Shown here one piece after another: positions 59,023 to 64,000 of a DNA stretch of 64,000 nt. The notes under the pieces were generated by a model. That model was not told where the DNA came from, searched no databases, and worked only from the letters and a program-made list of their open reading frames with translations. Position numbers and translations under genes: made by a program. The DNA is from Malus domestica (Eukaryota > Streptophyta > Magnoliopsida > Rosales > Rosaceae), in contig NC_091675.1 of NCBI RefSeq assembly GCF_042453785.1, positions 47,874,501 to 47,938,500 on the forward strand, read 5' to 3'. Position 1 is the stretch's first letter. Each line of letters begins with the position of its first letter.

Positions 59023-62000
59023 ATGACTAACCGAATCACCGATGCGCCTCAGGTATATATATTTTGGTTTAATTACAAATGCCGCTTTCCTTTTTCTAAT
59101 AGCTTCACTCTATAGGAATCCACATAGATATTGCACATGCATATTAATTGTTAGGCAAATTGACAAGGACAGACTCAATCTGAATGTACATAAATTGTGG
59201 CGTGGTGAAAGGGAAATTTATCGGATTGCTGTGTGTTCCAGGGAGAAGGCGATGCTCCTCCTCCTCCTCCTCCTCCCCCATCTGGTGGCCCTGGTCCACC
59301 TGAATCTCAGCCTTCTCGTGGTGGCAACACGGTAATGTCATCATTTTATATTCAATCATAACTTCATCGTGGCTGAATATGTTTACATGAATCTAATATT
59401 CATTTTCATCATTCAACAATACCGTGTTCGGCCCCTATGCTTGGCAGATCCTGTTAATTTACCTCGTAGGAAACATATATTTCTTGCAGCTAAAATGTCA
59501 AGGACAAAGTTTTGTAAAAAGGAATAACAACATATGATTGCAAATTGCAATGCCAGAGAATTGTAGCTTTATTTTTTATGTTGTTGCAACCTAAGCTTTT
59601 CGACTGACAATTAGAATAGAACAATACCATTTGCAAAAAGACAAACGCACTCGAGACTCTAAGTGCTCGTGAGTAATTTATATGCAAGAGGGTGATATAA
59701 TGTCCTATGCTATTCATTGCCATGTAATATCATGTTTATTATCTCTTGGTTAACCAAAGTAAAACTATGCACTCTGAAGTATAAGCTGTTTTGCAGATTT
59801 TCAAGAGTGGGCCGCTGTTTATATCATCCAAAGGAATTGGATGGACGTCCTGGAAGAAAAGATGGTTTATCTTAACCCGCACTTCACTCGTTTTCTTCAG
59901 AAGTGATCCAGTAAGTAATTCTTTTCTGCTAAATAGTGTGCATGTGCTTGCATCTGTTCTTCTTGTAGACAATATTACTCTTTCTCTCTCTCTCTCTCTC
60001 TCCGAATGTTTCATTTACTATTATTCTACGATGCCAGAGTGCTGCTCTAAAGGGAAGTGAAGTGAATTTGACCCTGGGTGGTATTGACCTCAACAATTCA
60101 GGCAGGTTGGCTTGTAATTCGAATTATAATGATCTGCTGTTCTGCTCTTGTATTACTGCTAACCTCACGTCATTTAATTGTACAATTTTTCTAGTGTGGT
60201 TGTCAAAGCAGACAAGAAACTCTTGACCGTGCTCTTTCCAGATGGCCGTGATGGACGAGCCTTCACACTTAAGGTGTGCTTTCCTTTTTATCCCGATTAT
60301 TTTGCTTGGTTGAAAACTTGAAATGCTCCTTTTTCCTTGGTGGAATTTTTAGATTTACAACTGCTTTTTCCGAAATATGAAAGTTAATTTTAGCAAGTCA
60401 CAACAGTTTCTATTGATAACATCCTCATAAAAGAATATATTCAACTGAATCAGAAAACAAATTCCTCACATAAATCTGTTGTTTGCTCATGGATAAAGAT
60501 GATCTATCAGTAAAATCATCTGTGTTTGTTGTCCTGTATTCTTTGCATGATAAAATTGTCTTCCTATAAGGGTGATGGATTATTGTTTTGATGGTATTTT
60601 GAGTACAATTTTTTCCATACATTCCCTTTAAAGAAGGTAAATGTTTGTTGATTAATTGACTTTAGGTCTTATTTGGTGTCATCGTATTCTATCATAACCA
60701 CATTTCAAGCTTGTTGGGACACTGCATTAGTTGTGTGACCAAATCAGGACTTTATGAGGCACTACTTGTAGGGACAATGCATTGGTTGTGTGGCTGAATT
60801 CCATGATACCATTTCATAGAAATTCATTCATACTCTTTTCTATAAAAGTAAAATGCGTTTATTTTTATGGAAAACATTGAGAAGTTGGTTAAAAACAAAG
60901 TTTTGTTAGAAATCCTTTCGCCCAAAAGTTATATATGGACGATGTTGATCCTTCTATAGTCTGCTGATTTGTTTTTTTTATTACCTCTTCTGCAGGCTGA
61001 AACTTTGGAGGATCTACATGAGTGGAAGACTGCACTTGAAAATGCGTTGTCACAATCCCCAAGTGGTGGCGCTCATGCTATGGGGCAAAATGGAATCTTA
61101 GGGAATGATAAGACCGAGGCAGTTGATGGTTCTGCGGATCAGTGTATGCTCTTCTTACAGTGCCTCTCAAGACATAGTGTTTAATACTGCACATATTTAT
61201 GCCATCCATTTTTCTTTCAGCTGTTCCCAGAGTCTCATTAAACCAGTATTTGGTGTTAAATTATACATTACCTAATCGTCTATTATATCTCCTTTATGTG
61301 GTATACCAGAAACGAAACTTTGTACTTTGTAAGAAAAATGGAGAAAACTTCACCATATTTATTTAACTAAAGAGTTAAAGCGCAAAACAATATGGTAAGA
61401 TAGCAAAAGTAGTCAAGTATTGATGTAACTTCAAGCCATTTTACAAATTCAATTAGACAGTTAAAAATACAAAGAGACGAGTTGTGCTTTTATATGTATA
61501 ATGTTTCGCCACATGATATTTAGTGCTCTGGTACTCAGTCTGCATCATGGCTACCAACCGAGCATGAAATCCTGTCAGATTGTTTAGCTAGTATCTGTAA
61601 GACAAGTTTTCTTATGATCGGGTCTTGCATTGGATGTTTTTTTTCTTTTCAACTTTTTATTGCTATCCTTGTACCACCTCATTGAAATATTGTTGTTGTC
61701 TGTTTTTCTTTACAGCGAAGGATAAGAAGCCAGTGAAATCTACAGTCATTGGAGTGCCTGTTCTGCTGGCCTTGGAAGAAGTTGATGGAGCTCCGTCTTT
61801 CTTGGAAAAAGCCCTTAGGTTTGTAGAAGAATATGGTGGGTTCTCCGTATCTCTTGCTATAAGATGTCATTTCAACTTACCTTGGTGGTCTAATAATATA
61901 CATATATACAATCCGCTGCACCCACCCCCAGTTCTTGTAGTAGATTGGCTTTTCTTGTGCTTTTGGGAACGCTTTTAACGCCTGCACCATCTGAGAAACC

Positions 62001-63178
62001 TTAGTTGGCAGTTAGTCTTCTGATTTGGATGTTATATTTTAATGCATATCCGTTGCATAATTTTTAGTCCTCCCTGGACTCAGTTGTTCTATTGAGCAGT
62101 GCTATGATCGTGTGATCTATTATTTTTATTTTTTGTCTCATTTGCTTTCATTTTTATTTCTTTAGTTAATATCAGAATAAACATATAATAGGTATTAATG
62201 TTTAAGATTTCACTCATAAGTCATATGGAAGGCTCTTAAGGTGAAGCTGTCACCTAAGGGGTACTTTTTAATTCGAGAATGAGCAATCTTAAGTCTGGAT
62301 GACCTCTTCCATTATTGGTTTTGAAATAGATTGATTTCTTTTCTTGTTTGAAATATGTATCTGATCATTTGATACAAATAGGAGTCAAAGTAGAAGGGAT
62401 CTTACGACAAGCTGCAGATGTTGAAGATGTGGAGAGTCGAATAAGAGAGTATGAACAGGGTTAGTGTTACTTTCATTTTTAGTAATATTTGGTGTTCGTC
62501 ACCATTTTTTCAAAGTTATATATTTATCGTTCAATGGAGCTGTTATGGACCATTTATATATACAGTCACCTCTATTGAGGGATCCCTCAAGTAAGGTTAT
62601 GGATTATATATCTTCGAATTTTTTCAATGATCCAAATTGTATATTTTTATTCAGGATTGGCTGTTTTAAATTAAATTCTAGAATCTAAATTCAGTTTATC
62701 ACTGGTGGCTTGTGGAGCTGTATAAATAGAAAAAAAAAAAAAAAATCTAAAAACTGATCTTTTTCGATATCTATAATATTTTCGGGTTGTATTTTTATGT
62801 ATCAGGGAAAACAGAGTTTTCTTCTGAGGAGGATGCGCATGTTATTGCTGATTGTGTCAAGGTATCTATTTTGACAATAAATGTTGATTTCTTCGTGTAG
62901 ATTATAGAATGTTCTGAAAGTTGGTTTTATATTTTCTTTCTTGATGCAAATTTCCAGTATGTCCTCCGGGCGTTGCCATCTTCCCCGGTCCCTGCATCTT
63001 GTTGTAACGCACTACTAGATGCCTTTCGTAAATCTGGTACGGTACATCTGATTTAAACTATACCATCTGTTTCTTAGTACCTTTTCAATTAGTATTATGA
63101 TATTTATTGTGTCATAAGGTTGGGCTAAAAAACTATCACATAGAAACGCTGATTCTTTTAACAGTCTCGTAATATCAG

Positions 63179-63210
<32 letters not shown>

Positions 63211-63712
63211 ATAAAGTTTTACGTACGTATGCTGTCACGCTATCTATTAGGGCCAACTCAATGAAGCCTCATTTACCTTGATCTACATTCTTTCTTGGCC
63301 TGGCTTTATGTTTGAGGTCAATCAGTAGAGTTTCTATTTTCTAACAGGGAAAACAAAGAAAAGAGAAATCGAGCTTCAAAAGCACGATGTTACTGAAGAG
63401 TTTTTCCTGGATTTTTTTGTTTTTGTTTTGTGAATTTGGAGTGGCAAGTAATCGTGAAAATTATTTGAAACCTAGTGAGAGGGGAAGTTTTACATTTTCA
63501 ACCGCTTCAGTTTGGCCTTTAAGTCTGTGCGTGCCATCTTCTACTCAAGATTTGACGTATAAGAGTACAGTGTTATATCAGTATTACTGTTGTTCTACTT
63601 TCTTAATACAAATTTCCCATTGATTAGGTAATGATCGTGGTGGTAGAGTCAATGCTATGCGCACAACAATATGTGATACGTTCCCGGAGCCAAATCGCCA
63701 TTTATTGCAAAG
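59023..63712 (+). CDS. REN1: REN1-like Rho/ROP GTPase-activating protein, PH + RhoGAP (5' part; runs off window)
   Basis: Coding exons: 59023-59052, 59242-59331, 59797-59910, 60038-60105, 60195-60273, 60996-61143, 61716-61835, 62382-62459, 62806-62861, 62958-63027 and 63628-63712; all GT-AG with matching phases (938 nt, about 312 residues). After a short start (MTNRITDAPQ) and a Pro-rich stretch (P8, residues 16-23) comes a PH domain from FKSGPLFISSKGIGWTSWKK (about 42) through AETLEDLHEWKTALENAL (about 140). The RhoGAP domain starts near VIGVPVLLALEEVDG and has the arginine-finger region VEGILRQAADVEDV, then AHVIADCVKYVLRALPSSPV and ETFPEPNRHLLQ-type text. Order and wording match Arabidopsis REN1, which inactivates ROP GTPases on exocytic vesicles and the membrane and controls tip growth. 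The coiled-coil C-terminal half lies beyond the window. Confidence 0.93.
63180..63211. repeat. (AT)n/(GTAT)n microsatellite in a RopGAP intron
   Basis: Alternating AT followed by gtatgtatgtat inside the intron between 63027 and 63628. Likely polymorphic. Confidence 0.8.
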
Positions 63713-64000
63713 GTTATTTTATGTTACTTCATTATTTCTGAGTTTTGGTTTCGTTCATTTTGTCAATGAGTATGTTTTGCGCGTGCGGTTGATCTAAAGC
63801 TATGTTATCTTTTTCCATGTTTGATTGAATAGATTATTGCTTTCGTTTGTTAATAATTTGACCCTTAGATTTGTTTTCCTCGTTTCTTTAAGTATCAGGC
63901 GTTTTCTTAAAAGAAGTTTTAACATGCTTGTGCGGTGCCAAATTATTGTGCTAGCAAAGATTACTAGAAATAATTATGTTTTTAGTAAGATTCCTTAGCG
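63713..64000 (+). other. RopGAP intron, continues past the window
   Basis: Follows the donor at 63713 (AG|gttatt). No further exon is seen before the right edge. Confidence 0.7.

Overview
The window looks like nuclear DNA of a woody eudicot, most likely Rosaceae (apple/pear type). The evidence is indirect: GT-AG introns, AT-rich intergenic DNA, a Cassandra LTR with its 5S-like insert, an Au-type SINE, and plant-only genes (a REN1-type RopGAP, phytocystatins, a BURP protein). The genus is an inference.

Layout. 1-1.74 kb: 5' part of a broken L1-type LINE (minus strand). 1.74-7.3 kb: repeat debris, including the fossil front end of a Ty1/copia element on the minus strand with a 1.8-kb LTR. 7.3-35.4 kb: a four-copy, unevenly decayed segmental duplication. 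A full unit carries a 150-bp tandem dimer, a large inverted repeat whose two arms each hold an exon-like fragment of a papain-type (C1A) cysteine protease, the 5' end of a G3BP-like (NTF2 + RRM) gene on the minus strand, a G-box region, and a phytocystatin gene on the plus strand. Only the third unit keeps a whole plus-strand cystatin (28124-29224). It is followed by a second, divergent cystatin on the minus strand (31618-32515). Unit 2 is loaded with dated insertions: a Cassandra solo LTR, a 642-bp PIF/Harbinger-type element, a 770-bp Mutator-type foldback element and a 1785-bp TG...CA element. Unit 4 has lost the plus cystatin and holds a SINE and a MITE.

35.4-37.6 kb is a rearranged junction. 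36.8-39.9 kb holds a complete six-exon gene of unknown function (minus strand, 255 aa). 40-45.2 kb is dense in small DNA transposons. It includes a 2.0-kb CACTA element that carries a TPX2-like host gene fragment and sits inside an older hAT-type MITE. 45.6-51.9 kb is a BURP-domain pseudogene split by a young copia element (LTRs differ by two substitutions and one 2-bp indel). 52.5-57.7 kb holds a probable solo LTR, hAT and PIF MITEs, and a 1-kb Pack-type element with a captured MOCOS-like PLP-transferase fragment. 58.4 kb to the end is the 5' half of a REN1-like RopGAP gene (11 coding exons seen; it continues past the window).

Functional theme. The cluster places cysteine-protease inhibitors beside long inverted repeats made of cysteine-protease exon fragments. 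Hairpin transcripts and small RNAs from those repeats are a testable but unproven idea. The genes I would trust as functional are the RopGAP, the six-exon minus-strand gene and, with less certainty, the two cystatins.
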